Origin: Hyalangium ruber
GTDB taxonomy: Bacteria; Myxococcota; Myxococcia; Myxococcales; Myxococcaceae
Direction: 5' to 3'
Length of the DNA: 64,000 nt
Assembly (NCBI RefSeq): GCF_034259325.1
Contig: NZ_JAXIVS010000003.1
Span: 1-64,000, forward strand
The translations under genes and the position numbers were made by a program. Under the pieces are notes generated by a model, which had not been told where the DNA came from, searched no databases, and saw only the letters and a program-made list of their open reading frames with translations. Below, piece after piece: positions 40,568-52,980 of the stretch (position 1 is the stretch's first letter; each line of letters opens with the position of its first letter).

Positions 40568-43500
40568 GCGGCCAGCTGACGGGCCTCATCACCGCGGTGC
40601 TGCTGGCGGCCAGCCCTGGCGGCCCCGCGCGCGGGGATGCGGGCCTCAACCCCATCGTCTCCAAGGCCAAGGAGCGCGAGGAGCTCATCACCAAGCTCAA
40701 GCGCGACATCTTCAAGGTGGACCGCGCCATCGGCGAGACGGAGCGGCTGATCGCCAAGAGCCGAAACGCCCCGTACCTGCCGGACCTGCAGTTCCGGCTG
40801 GCCGAGCTGTACGTGGAGAAGAGCCGCTACGTCTATTACCTGCAGGCCGAGTCCCGGCCGGAGGGAGCCAGCGGCGCCATCGTGTCGCCGGAGACGCGGC
40901 TGCTGAAGAACAAGGCGGTGCAGATGTACTTCCGCCTGCTGCGCGAGTACCCGGACTTCCACGACGGGGACAAGGTGACGTTCTACCTGGCGCACGAGCA
41001 GCGCGAGCTGGGCAGCTTCGACGAGATGCTCAAGACGCTGGGGGACCTCATCCGCAAGTACCCCTCCAGCCCCCTGCGCCTGGAGGCCGAGCAGATCCTC
41101 GGCGACCACTTCTTCGACAAGGCGGACCTGGCCGAGGCGGAGAAGCACTACGCCGCCATCCTCGCCCAGCCACCCTCGCCGGTGCATGACCTGGCCCGCT
41201 ACAAGATGGGCTGGATCCGGGTGAACCAGGCCAAGCACGCCGACGCCGTCACCTTCTTCGAGGCGGCCGCGGCGAGCGAGCCCCTTCCCGGCGTGGACGC
41301 CAAGAAGGCGCTCAACATCAAGCGCGAGGCGCTGCTGGACCTCGTCTACAGCTACACCGAGGTGAAGCCCGCCAAGGGCGCGCTCAACTACTTCGAGAAG
41401 CTCAGCGAGAGCCGGGCCACCTTCGCCCTGGCGCTGGACAAGCTGGGCAACCGCTACTTCATCAAGCAGCAGTACGAGTACGCCATCCCCGCGCTGCGCA
41501 AGCTGATGGAGATCCAGTTCGACCCCGAGCTGGACCTGGAGCGCGGCCAGAAGCTCTACGACGCGCTCAAGGCCTCCAAGGGCAAGGTGATGCCGGAGCC
41601 GACGGACCTGCGCTTCCTGGTGCGGGCCGCGGTGCAGAGCAAGACGGACCCGGAGCTGCCCGAGGCCGACCGCAAGAAGCACCTGGCGGAGCTGGAGGAG
41701 ATGGCGCGCGACTTGTCCACGCAGCTGCACCTAGCGGCGCAGAAGAAGGACGACAAGGCGATGTACGTCACGGCGGCCTCGGCCTACCGGGAGTACCTGA
41801 GCCTGTTCCGTCCGGACGCCTACGTGCGGCCCATCATGAAGAACCGCGCCGACGCGCTCTTCGAGGCCGGGGCGTTCCCGGACGCGGCGCGCCAGTTCGA
41901 GGAGCTGGCCCGCTACGAGGAGAAGGCCAAGCAGCGGGATGAGAAGGCCATCGAGGCGGCGGTGTACGGCGCGCTGCTGTCGCACTTCTCCACCGTGAAG
42001 CCGGAGGAGGCGCTCAAGCGCAACGCCTTCGAGGTGGCCGACGCGCGCCAGGCCCTGAAGGTGCTGGGCGGCAACTACGTCACCCGCTTCCCCAACAGCC
42101 CCAACGTGCTGGAGGTGAAGTTCAACATCGCCCGTGCCTTCTACGAGGACGGCGACTACCAGAAGGGCGCAGAGCTGTTCACCGCGTTCGCCCTGGCGCA
42201 CCCCAACCACAAGGACGCCGCCGTCGCCGGCAACCTGGCGCTCGATGGGCTGCGGCAGCTCAACGACTTCAAGGGCCTGGAGGAGACGGGCAAGAAGTTC
42301 CTGGGCACCGCGCTACCCGCGAAGTTCCAGGACGACGTGCGCAAGATCCTCACCCAGAGCAAGGCCGAGGCGCTGGACGAGCTGGCGCTCAAGAGCGCGC
42401 AGGAGACGGGCGACGTCATCCAAGGCCTGCTCAAGGTGGCCGACGAGAACAAGAGCTCGGAGATTGGCGAGAAGGCCCTGTACGGCGCCTTTACGGCCGC
42501 GCGTGAGAAGCGGGACATGACGCGCCAGCGCGAGCTGGGCACCAAGCTGCTCACCGACTACCCCAAGAGCCAGTTCCTCTCGGACGTGCTGCTAACGCTC
42601 GGCCGGCACGCGGCGGAGGCCGGCGCCTTCGGCGAGGCGGCGGGCTGGTACGAGCAGGTGGGCCAGAAGCTCACCGGCGACGTGACGGGGCTGGATGGCT
42701 ACCTCTCCGCCGCCCGGCTGCGCATGGCGATGGGCGACTACAAGGAGGCGGCACGCACGCTGGAGACAGCCTCCGAGACGGCCGGCGCGCGCAAGGCCGA
42801 GGTGCTGGTGCTGCTGGCTGACGCGCGGCTGAAGCAGAAGGACTACGCCAACGCCCGGCGAGCCGCGGAGTCCGCGCTGGCTCTGGACAAGCTGAGCACG
42901 TCGGCGGCGGCGGTCATCGCCGAGGTGCAGGCCACCACCGCTCCGGGCGAGGCTCCTGACAAGCTGATCTCCACCCTCACCACGGCGGTGCAGGGGCCCA
43001 ACGGCCAGACGGAGGAGGCGGCCAAGGGCCTGTGGTTCCTCGGAGAGATCCTCTACCGGGGCTACAAGGAGCTGCCGTCGGACAAGGTGGAAGAGAAGGT
43101 CGGCGCGCTGCAGGGCCTGGAGGGCATCTACACGCAGGCGGCCTCGCTGGGCTACGCGGAGTGGGCGGTGGCCTCGCTGTGGAAGCTGGGACTGGCGTAC
43201 GGACACCTGGCGGACGTGGTGGACGGGACGCAGCCGCCCGCGGGCATGTCGGCCGCGGAGGCCAAGGCCTTCCAGGCGGCGGTGAAGGAGCAGGTGGCAC
43301 CGCTGCGCTCCCGCGCGGAAGAGGCCTTCAAGGCCTGCCTGAACCGCGCCGAGCAGCTCGAGGTGTACAGCGCGGCGGTGGTGGGCTGCCGGACTCGGAG
43401 CGAGACGGCGGCCATGCCGGTGCCCGCGCCCGGGGCGCCCGTGCGCAACGCGTCGGTGGAGGAGCTGCGCAAGAAGGTGGAGGCCACGCTCACCGCCGAG

Positions 43501-43839
43501 TCGCTGGAGGCGCTGGGCATGGCGTACCTGGAGTCCCGGCAGTACGGGCTGGCGCAGCTCACGTTCGGCCGCGTGACGGAGCTTCAGGACACGCGCGCCG
43601 CCTCGCACAACGCGCTGGGCTGGGCGCTGCTCAACCAGGGTGATGCGATGAGCGCGCGCGAGGCCTACGCCCGGGCGCTGGAGGCCGACCCGACGTACAA
43701 CAAGGCCCGCCTGAACATGGCCGCCCTGCGCTGCCGCTTCGGAGACGCGGACGGGGCGCGGCGCGAGCTGTCCGTGCTCAAGGACGTGGCCTCGCTCAAT
43801 GGCCCGGACGTGGACGCGGGGTGGAAGGCGTGCAAGTGA
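40564..43839 (+). CDS. large TPR protein (GltD/NfsD-like)
   Basis: A 1091-aa exported protein, the largest in the operon. A weak signal peptide (GQLTGLITAVLLAASPGGPA) leads into helical repeats across the whole length: LQFRLAELYVEKSRYVYYLQ, AVQMYFRLLREYPDFHDGD, KVTFYLAHEQRELGSFDEML, VKFNIARAFYEDGDYQKGAE, LVLLADARLKQKDYANARRA. They end in canonical TPRs (SHNALGWALLNQGDAMSARE). Size and position recall the giant TPR scaffolds GltD (AgmU) and NfsD. Periplasmic location expected. It overlaps its neighbours by 4 bp at both ends (ATGA and GTGA), so expression is coupled. Confidence 0.85.
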   Translation: MSGQLTGLITAVLLAASPGGPARGDAGLNPIVSKAKEREELITKLKRDIFKVDRAIGETERLIAKSRNAPYLPDLQFRLAELYVEKSRYVYYLQAESRPEGASGAIVSPETRLLKNKAVQMYFRLLREYPDFHDGDKVTFYLAHEQRELGSFDEMLKTLGDLIRKYPSSPLRLEAEQILGDHFFDKADLAEAEKHYAAILAQPPSPVHDLARYKMGWIRVNQAKHADAVTFFEAAAASEPLPGVDAKKALNIKREALLDLVYSYTEVKPAKGALNYFEKLSESRATFALALDKLGNRYFIKQQYEYAIPALRKLMEIQFDPELDLERGQKLYDALKASKGKVMPEPTDLRFLVRAAVQSKTDPELPEADRKKHLAELEEMARDLSTQLHLAAQKKDDKAMYVTAASAYREYLSLFRPDAYVRPIMKNRADALFEAGAFPDAARQFEELARYEEKAKQRDEKAIEAAVYGALLSHFSTVKPEEALKRNAFEVADARQALKVLGGNYVTRFPNSPNVLEVKFNIARAFYEDGDYQKGAELFTAFALAHPNHKDAAVAGNLALDGLRQLNDFKGLEETGKKFLGTALPAKFQDDVRKILTQSKAEALDELALKSAQETGDVIQGLLKVADENKSSEIGEKALYGAFTAAREKRDMTRQRELGTKLLTDYPKSQFLSDVLLTLGRHAAEAGAFGEAAGWYEQVGQKLTGDVTGLDGYLSAARLRMAMGDYKEAARTLETASETAGARKAEVLVLLADARLKQKDYANARRAAESALALDKLSTSAAAVIAEVQATTAPGEAPDKLISTLTTAVQGPNGQTEEAAKGLWFLGEILYRGYKELPSDKVEEKVGALQGLEGIYTQAASLGYAEWAVASLWKLGLAYGHLADVVDGTQPPAGMSAAEAKAFQAAVKEQVAPLRSRAEEAFKACLNRAEQLEVYSAAVVGCRTRSETAAMPVPAPGAPVRNASVEELRKKVEATLTAESLEALGMAYLESRQYGLAQLTFGRVTELQDTRAASHNALGWALLNQGDAMSAREAYARALEADPTYNKARLNMAALRCRFGDADGARRELSVLKDVASLNGPDVDAGWKACK

Positions 43840-44309
43840 GGCTCTTCGCCATCGCCCTCTCGGGCCTGCTTACCGCGTGCGGCCAGGGGCCGCACCTGGA
43901 GGGCAGCGTCACCTCGCTGTTGGATCTGCGCTACGAAGGTGCCCAGGCCGTGGGCACCCAGGACGAGCTCTCCGTGCGCTTCTTCACGCGCAAGGGCGCC
44001 AGCGAGGACACCATCCTCAAGGTGTCGGCCAGCCTGGAGGATCTCGAGTACGCGCCAGGCCAGTCCGTGGACCTGGCGCAGTTGCTGGACGAGGAGCCTG
44101 ACTCGGCCCAGCGCGGCACGGTGAGCCGCAGCGTGCTGGATGAGCCGGTGCGCGACTTCCCGCGCCTCACCCGGGGCACGCTCACCTTCGATGAAGCCCT
44201 GCAGCCCGGCGCTACCGTGTCGGGCGAATTCCGCGTCACTTTCGTCAACGGCACCGACGTCTACTCCGGCCGCACCATCTTCGGCCGCTTCGAGGCGACC
44301 GTTCCATGA
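43836..44309 (+). CDS. lipoprotein, paralogue of the one at 13478
   Basis: A 157-aa product. The GTG at 43836 overlaps the upstream TGA; GTGs at 43821 and 43830 are less good because they precede the signal (MRLFAIALSGLLTACGQ; lipobox LTAC). The mature part starts HLEGSVTSLLDLRYEG and has DELSVRFFTRKG, LEYAPGQSVDLAQ, FPRLTRGTLTF and TIFGRFEAT in the same order as the lipoprotein at 13478. It is probably an outer-membrane lipoprotein of the machine. Unnamed family. Confidence 0.8.
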   Translation: MRLFAIALSGLLTACGQGPHLEGSVTSLLDLRYEGAQAVGTQDELSVRFFTRKGASEDTILKVSASLEDLEYAPGQSVDLAQLLDEEPDSAQRGTVSRSVLDEPVRDFPRLTRGTLTFDEALQPGATVSGEFRVTFVNGTDVYSGRTIFGRFEATVP

Positions 44310-44941
44310 AGCGCTTTGTCCTGCTCACCCTCCCCCTGCTCGCCGCGTGTGGCCCGCGCTATGGCATGCGCGCGCCGGACGAGATGGTGAAGAAGCTGCC
44401 CTACGAGACACGCATCGAGCTGCTGGAGGCGGAGAACGCCCTGGCGCTCGCCATCGACCGCGTGGACGAGGCGGGCAGTGAAATCCTCCGTGCCCGAGAC
44501 AACATCCGCCGCGCCCGCTCGCGTGCCCAGGCCGCCGAGGCGGAGCTGGACCGCGCCGAGGACGCCGTCTCCCGCGAGGTGGCCCAGCTCACCATCGACG
44601 AGGCGGAGGCGCGCGTGGAGTACCTGCGCGCCCGCCAGCGCCTCAACGTGGACCTGCAGGAAGTGGAGCAGCTCGCGCTGCGCTGCGCCTTCGCCCGCTT
44701 CGAGCAGGCCCGCGTGGAGGCCGCCCGCAAGGCGAAGGTGGAGGGCAGCGAGGAGCTGGATCCGAAGGAGTTCGAGGCCCAGGTGGCCGAGTGCGACGCG
44801 GAGGTGAAGGAAGAGCGCGCCGAGCTCACCCAGGGCACCTCCGAGGAGAAGGCGGCGAGGGAGGCGTGGGAAGGAAAGAAGGCCGCGCTGGCGAAGAAGA
44901 CTTTTGACGCGCGAACCAGTCCGTACGTGGAGAACCTGTGA
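44306..44941 (+). CDS. coiled-coil lipoprotein
   Basis: A 211-aa product with a lipoprotein signal (MKRFVLLTLPLLAACGPRYG; lipidated Cys at residue 15), starting with an ATGA overlap at 44306. Nearly all of the rest is charged alpha-helix with heptad patterning (LLEAENALALAIDRVDEAGS; AAEAELDRAEDAVSREVAQL; EAWEGKKAALAKKTF), so a long periplasmic coiled coil tethered to a membrane. Two further Cys (RCAFARF and ECDAEV) may pair. Position between the other lipoprotein and a TPR protein suggests a spacer or scaffold in the complex. Confidence 0.8.
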   Translation: MKRFVLLTLPLLAACGPRYGMRAPDEMVKKLPYETRIELLEAENALALAIDRVDEAGSEILRARDNIRRARSRAQAAEAELDRAEDAVSREVAQLTIDEAEARVEYLRARQRLNVDLQEVEQLALRCAFARFEQARVEAARKAKVEGSEELDPKEFEAQVAECDAEVKEERAELTQGTSEEKAAREAWEGKKAALAKKTFDARTSPYVENL

Positions 44942-46851
44942 TGATCCGAGCCGGAGCCCTCGTCTTCCAGCTTCTCACGGCGCAGGTACCCGCGCCGGCC
45001 ACTCCCGCCCCCGAGGCCGCCGCGGAAGCCGCGCCGCTGCCCCCAGACGCGGACGCGCTCTACAAGCTGGGCACGGCCTTCCTGGCGAAGGGGCAGCCCA
45101 AGAAGGCGGTGACGCCGCTGACGAAGCTGGTGGAGAAGGCGCCGGACGTGGTGGCGGCGCGCGTGGCGCTGGCCCGCGCGCTGCGGCTCTCCGGCGACAC
45201 GGAGCAGGCGCGCACCCTGCTGGACACCTCCCTGGCGGCATACCCCGAGGAGTCCACCCTGCGCGCCGAGCGCGGTTTGCTCGCGCGGGTGTTGGACGAG
45301 ACGGATGTGGCCATTACGCAGTACTCGGTGGCCGCGGAGCTCTCCCCCAAGGACGCGGAGCTGCAGTTCAACCTGGGCGAGGCGCTGCACCGGGCGGGGC
45401 GGACGGACGACGCCATCGAGGCCTACCAGGACGCGCTGAAGCTGGATGAGAAGCTGACGGTGGCCCGGGTAAACCTGGGCAAGGCCCTGGCCGAAAAGGG
45501 GCGGATGGGCGAGGCCAAGCAGACGCTGCAGAAGGCGCTGGAGCTGGCCCCCAAGGATGCCGAGGCCCACTACAACCTGGGCGTGCTCCTCATGAGGGAG
45601 AACGACCTGATGGGGGCCATGTCCGCGTACAAGAACGCCCTGGAGGTGCAGCCGAAGCACGCCATGGCGCACAACAACATGGGCGTGGTGTACGACGGGC
45701 TGGGGCAGCACGAGAAGGCGACGGAGGCCTTCAAGAAGTCGATCGCCGCGGACGGCAAGTACGCGGAGGCGCACTTCAACCTGGGGCTGGCGTACTTCCG
45801 GCTGGGCGACAACGTGCGCGCCACGAAGTCCTTCGAGAAGGCGCTGCTGCTGGAGCCCCGGCGCTCCAGCGGGCCGTACACGCAGCTGGGCCATCTGTAC
45901 CTGCAGCAGGGCAAGAAGGACCGGGCGGTGGCGGCCTTCCAGAAGGCCATCGAGGCGAGCGCCGAGGACGGTAAGAAGACGACGGAGGCGTACCAGGGGC
46001 TGGCGCGCGCGTACCTGGCCCTGGGCAAGGTGGACGACGCCATCGCCACGCTGAAGAAGGTGGTGGAGGACTTCCCCAAGGACGCGAGCGCGCGCGCGGC
46101 ATACGGAGACGCGCTGAAGGCCAAGGGAGACCTGGACGGCGCCATCGCTCAATACGAGGAGGGCGTGCGGCTGTCGGCGACGGTGGAGGCGCGGCTGGCG
46201 CTGGCGGACGCGTACGCGAAGAAGCACGTGGGCGCCAAGGCCCAGCCGCTCTACGAGGAGCTGCTGAAGGAGGAGCCGAACCACCGCGCGGCGAAGCTGG
46301 CGCTGGCGGACCTGTACCTGGCCATGGGCCGGTACGCCGAGGTGGAGACGCTGCTCGCGCCGAAGGAGGGCGAGGAGTCGGACCCCGCGGCGCTGGCGCG
46401 GCTGGGCGTCATGCACTCGCGCATGCAGCGGCCGGACAAGGCGCTGGAGCTGCTGGAGCAGGTGGCGAAGAGAGACCCCGCGCAGCTCGACGCACGGGCG
46501 GAGCTGGGGCAGATCTACCTGCGCGGCGGTGACCCGGAGAAGGCGGTGCGGGTGTTGGGTGACGTGCTGGCCATCGAGCCCCGGCACGCGCTGGCGCTGC
46601 TCTACACGGGCCAGGCGCTGTACCTGCTGCGCAAGCCGAAGGACGCGGAGAAGTCGTTCCGGGCCGCGGCGCAGGTGGACCCGAACTTCGCCGAGCCGCA
46701 CAACGCGCTCGGGCAGCTCCTGGAGCAGACGGGCCGGGTGGACGAGGCGAAGGCGGAATACGCCAAGGCAGTGGAGCTCCAGGCCAACCACGAGGACGCG
46801 AAGACGGCACTCAAGCGGCTGGGCGGAGTAGCGACGAACAAGGCACCCTGA
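44941..46851 (+). CDS. TPR protein, about 15 repeats
   Basis: A 636-aa exported protein. I take ATG 44941 (TGATG overlap with the upstream stop); GTG 44938 is an alternative. The signal (MIRAGALVFQLLTAQVPAPA) is followed by regular TPRs nearly to the end, with canonical W/L-G-Y/F-A-P positions: AELQFNLGEALHRAGRTDDA, AEAHYNLGVLLMRENDLMGA, AMAHNNMGVVYDGLGQHEKA, AEAHFNLGLAYFRLGDNVRA, AEPHNALGQLLEQTGRVDEA. It is the last gene of the operon; the next gene is convergent 9 bp on. Likely a periplasmic assembly scaffold. Confidence 0.88.
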   Translation: MIRAGALVFQLLTAQVPAPATPAPEAAAEAAPLPPDADALYKLGTAFLAKGQPKKAVTPLTKLVEKAPDVVAARVALARALRLSGDTEQARTLLDTSLAAYPEESTLRAERGLLARVLDETDVAITQYSVAAELSPKDAELQFNLGEALHRAGRTDDAIEAYQDALKLDEKLTVARVNLGKALAEKGRMGEAKQTLQKALELAPKDAEAHYNLGVLLMRENDLMGAMSAYKNALEVQPKHAMAHNNMGVVYDGLGQHEKATEAFKKSIAADGKYAEAHFNLGLAYFRLGDNVRATKSFEKALLLEPRRSSGPYTQLGHLYLQQGKKDRAVAAFQKAIEASAEDGKKTTEAYQGLARAYLALGKVDDAIATLKKVVEDFPKDASARAAYGDALKAKGDLDGAIAQYEEGVRLSATVEARLALADAYAKKHVGAKAQPLYEELLKEEPNHRAAKLALADLYLAMGRYAEVETLLAPKEGEESDPAALARLGVMHSRMQRPDKALELLEQVAKRDPAQLDARAELGQIYLRGGDPEKAVRVLGDVLAIEPRHALALLYTGQALYLLRKPKDAEKSFRAAAQVDPNFAEPHNALGQLLEQTGRVDEAKAEYAKAVELQANHEDAKTALKRLGGVATNKAP

Positions 46852-46860
46852 GCCGCCTGT

Positions 46861-47709
46861 CTACGCCGGCCAGCCCAGCAGCACGGCCCCGGCGATGACG
46901 AGCACCGCGCCCGAGAGCTGCCGGTGCCCCGGCCGCTCGCCCTGGAGCATCGCCAGCACCAGGGCGAAGGCGATGGAGGTGTTGCGCAGCGTGAGCACCG
47001 CCCCCGCCCCCACGCGCGAGAGCGACACGAGCATCAGCGCGAAGGACAGCGTACACAGCCCGCCCGTGACCAGCATCAGCACCGGACTCCGCCGGGCCTG
47101 CCGGAGCACCGCTCCCCTGCCCTCCCCTCCCAGGCGCGTGAGCATCAGCATGGGCAGCGCCACGCACAGCGCCAGGGCGAAGAGCGCGGGCGCCTGCGCC
47201 CCCTCCCCGAGCGCCAGCTTGTAGGCCACGTGGTAGCCGGCGATGCACACCGCGCTCACCGCCGCCCACGCCACGCCCCTCCCCGCTGGGCCCGCCGGGC
47301 GCGCCAGCCCCGTCACCACCAGCCCTCCGCCCAGCACCAGCGCGCCCGTCACCGTCAGCGGCGTGAGAGCCTCTCCCAGCCACAGCACCGACACCGGCCA
47401 CACCAGGAGCAGCGCCCCGCCGCGCGCCACCGTGTACGCCAGCCCCAGCGGCGCGTGCCTCAGCGAGCGCGCCAGGGAGAACAGATAGGCCCCTTCGCAC
47501 CCGCCCGCGACGAGGCACCACAGAAGCCCTCGCCGCGTGGGGAACGCCTCCCCCTGCAGCCCCAGCGCCCACAGCCCACCCAGCACCACGGCCACGGAGG
47601 TGACGCCGATGATGCCCGCCTCGGGATCCTGGTGCCGCTTGAGCAGCGCGTTCCACAGCGCGTGGAAGAACGCCGACAGCAGCACCAGCGAGAGGGCGAC
47701 AGGCTCCAC
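46861..47709 (-). CDS. EamA-family (DMT superfamily) exporter
   Basis: A 282-aa protein with ten helices in two EamA repeats: LSLVLLSAFFHALWNALLKR at the N-terminus and GAGAVLTLRNTSIAFALVLA, then LSGAVLVIAGAVLLGWPA, at the C-terminus. The opening FFHALWNALLKR is typical of a DMT subgroup of small-molecule exporters. It is convergent with the TPR operon. Not closely similar to the EamA protein at 4712. Substrate unknown. Confidence 0.85.
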   Translation of the reverse strand: MEPVALSLVLLSAFFHALWNALLKRHQDPEAGIIGVTSVAVVLGGLWALGLQGEAFPTRRGLLWCLVAGGCEGAYLFSLARSLRHAPLGLAYTVARGGALLLVWPVSVLWLGEALTPLTVTGALVLGGGLVVTGLARPAGPAGRGVAWAAVSAVCIAGYHVAYKLALGEGAQAPALFALALCVALPMLMLTRLGGEGRGAVLRQARRSPVLMLVTGGLCTLSFALMLVSLSRVGAGAVLTLRNTSIAFALVLAMLQGERPGHRQLSGAVLVIAGAVLLGWPA

Positions 47710-47754
47710 CGAGGCTCCAGGAAAGGGAGGCCCGGTTCTACCCTACCGCCGCTG

Positions 47755-48201
47755 TCAGTAGGGCTTGTCCACGCCGCGGCGCGCCGCCAGCCACGTGCCC
47801 TTGATGTAGTCGGGCAGCTGGCTGACCACCTTCTCGGACTCGGCCTCGGTGATCTGCGAGTGCAGCGCGGCGAAGACGCCGTGGAGCACCAGGCGCACGT
47901 TCTCGATGTCCGCGTTCAGGTGGTTGGCCACGTGCAGGTAGAAGTCGTCGCGGTCCAGCTTCTCCGGCGCGTCGCCGCGCTTCTGGCAGCGGCCCACCAG
48001 CTCCCGCACATCGGGAGAGAGCTGCTCCAGCAACTGCTGGACGATTCCACCCGGCAGGCGCTCGGTGAGCGCGCAGAACACGGCCTCGACCGCCAGGGCC
48101 GGCTCATAGTCGGGAAGCTGCTCGGTCACCTTCTGGAGGAAGGACTGCCGGTCGGTGCCCACGCCGAGCCCGGACCAGGACTGGGTCTCTACGTCTTGCA
48201 T
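47755..48201 (-). CDS. DUF2267 protein
   Basis: A 148-aa cytoplasmic protein from ATG 48201, with AAGGAG eight bases upstream. The core reads DRQSFLQKVTEQLPDYEPAL, VEAVFCALTERLPGGIVQQL, LSPDVRELVGRC, then NHLNADIENVRLVLHGVFAA. This duplicated helical layout matches DUF2267, a family found near stress and polymer-storage genes but without a defined role. The longer frame to 48351 has no coding character. Confidence 0.82.
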   Translation of the reverse strand: MQDVETQSWSGLGVGTDRQSFLQKVTEQLPDYEPALAVEAVFCALTERLPGGIVQQLLEQLSPDVRELVGRCQKRGDAPEKLDRDDFYLHVANHLNADIENVRLVLHGVFAALHSQITEAESEKVVSQLPDYIKGTWLAARRGVDKPY

Positions 48202-48536
48202 AGGGAGTCTCCTTGCACTCCCATGACGCTGGGGTTGCACCTGTCTCGTGGCAGCAGACGGGAGGCCAGGAGGCCGCGCGTCCGTGCCTTTCCGGGAACG
48301 GGAAACCTGTCTCCAAGTCGGGAGGGCTTGCGAGCGCGCCCCAGGCGACACACCGTGCTTCAGAGAGGACGGTGGGGCACTGGGGCGCTCGACCGCTCGC
48401 TGAGACTGCCTGGGGCGTCCAGAAGAAGACGCCCGACCCGGTGCGTCATATAACGCGAGCGCTCAGTACCCCACGCGCCAGACGGGCGAGCGGCCGTACC
48501 CAACTGTGTCCCGTATCGCAGGAGCAACCCGGACTC
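48202..48536. other. 335-bp divergent intergenic region
   Basis: This stretch separates the DUF2267 gene (leftward) from the desaturase gene (rightward). The frames inside it are Arg/Pro/Ser-rich without family features. A TATAAC at 48449-48454 within an AT-rich ATATAACG patch is the best -10 candidate for the desaturase, with no good -35. AGGAG lies 12 nt before the desaturase ATG. No RNA gene or strong repeat seen. Confidence 0.4.
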
Positions 48537-49400
48537 ATGACCCAGCCCTCCGCCCAAGCCCCCCGGCTCGATCTGCCCAACCTCGCGGTTCACGCGCTGT
48601 GGGTGGGTTGGTTCACGGCGGTGCTGGTGGGCTGGAGCGGCTGGTCGCCAGGCCCGCGCCTCGCGGCGATGGTGCTCGGGTGGGCGCTGATGTTCTGGAA
48701 CTACGCCGTGCTGCACAACCACATGCACGTGCCCATCGCCCAACCGAAGGCGCTGCGCTGGGTGCTGTCGCGCACGCTGGGGCTCGCGTGCGGCTTCGCG
48801 TACCGGGGCTACTACGTCCACCACTTCAACCACCACAAGTACAACGACGGGCCCGGAGACTGGGAGCAGCCACGACCGGGCGAAAGCGCGCTCCACTACT
48901 GCGTGCGCTGGGCGCTCACGCCGTGGTTCTGGCCGTGGGAGGCCGTGGGCCACGCGTGGAGCGGCTGCAAGACGCGCCGCCAGCGGCTGGAGCTGCTGCT
49001 GGACTTCGCCGTGGTGGACGGCACGCTGCTGGCGCTGGTGGCGTGGCAGCCTTCGCTGGGCCTGTCCCTGTTCGCCATGTTGCTGGTGGGACAGGCCAGC
49101 ATCCACTACCTCAACCTCGCGGCCCATCTGGGCGCGGACGCCAGCGACCGGACGGCCCTGGCGGTGACGTCCTTCTCGCGCTTCTACAACCGCTACTTCT
49201 TCAACGCGGGCCACCACCAGGCCCACCACCTCAAGCCCCAGGTCCACTGGCGCGCCCTGCCCGCGCTCACCGAGGAGCTGCTCCAGAAGGGCCAGCACCG
49301 CCCCGAGCTGGTGGCCGAGCCCGCCCCCATCCACCCCGCGTGGATCGCCCGCGTCGCCGCCACGCGCCGGGCCGAGGAAGGCTCGCGCACGGCCTCCTGA
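48537..49400 (+). CDS. membrane fatty-acid desaturase/hydroxylase-like protein
   Basis: A 287-aa integral membrane protein from ATG 48537. It has the three His boxes of the membrane diiron family: LHNHMHVP (HxxxH type), HHFNHHKYNDG (HxxHH) and NAGHHQAHHLKP (HxxHH). Hydrophobic pairs lie around them (LWVGWFTAVLVGW; LAAMVLGWALMFW; LLVGQASIHYLNL). The enzyme would insert a double bond or hydroxyl into an acyl chain or carotenoid at the inner membrane. The frame extension upstream to 48213 is rejected. It ends 1 bp from the stop of the convergent kinase gene. Confidence 0.88.
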   Translation: MTQPSAQAPRLDLPNLAVHALWVGWFTAVLVGWSGWSPGPRLAAMVLGWALMFWNYAVLHNHMHVPIAQPKALRWVLSRTLGLACGFAYRGYYVHHFNHHKYNDGPGDWEQPRPGESALHYCVRWALTPWFWPWEAVGHAWSGCKTRRQRLELLLDFAVVDGTLLALVAWQPSLGLSLFAMLLVGQASIHYLNLAAHLGADASDRTALAVTSFSRFYNRYFFNAGHHQAHHLKPQVHWRALPALTEELLQKGQHRPELVAEPAPIHPAWIARVAATRRAEEGSRTAS

Positions 49401-49401
49401 G

Positions 49402-51750
<2,349 letters not shown>

Positions 51751-51762
51751 GCGGAGAGTTCT

Positions 51763-52959
<1,197 letters not shown>

Positions 52960-52965
52960 GTTGTA

Positions 52966-52980
52966 TTTTTGTAACAAAAA
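52966..52980. promoter_or_regulatory. AT-rich palindrome at the REC-kinase start
   Basis: TTTTTGTAACAAAAA is an inverted repeat (arms TTTTTGT and ACAAAAA around one base) inside a very GC-rich region. It lies 6 bp upstream of the ATG at 52959, where a ribosome-binding site would be expected and none is visible. It could be a repressor site, a -10 element or a message-level control. Confidence 0.45.

Noticed and set aside
44401-46791. A 796-codon Leu/Arg/His-rich frame on the - strand
   Set aside because: It mirrors the regular TPR coding repeats; the + strand has canonical TPRs and overlap-coupled starts.
48202-48536. Frame extensions of the DUF2267 and desaturase genes into their shared spacer
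   Set aside because: The extra segments are Arg/Pro/Ser-rich without family similarity, while internal ATGs at 48201 and 48537 have ribosome sites and match family lengths.
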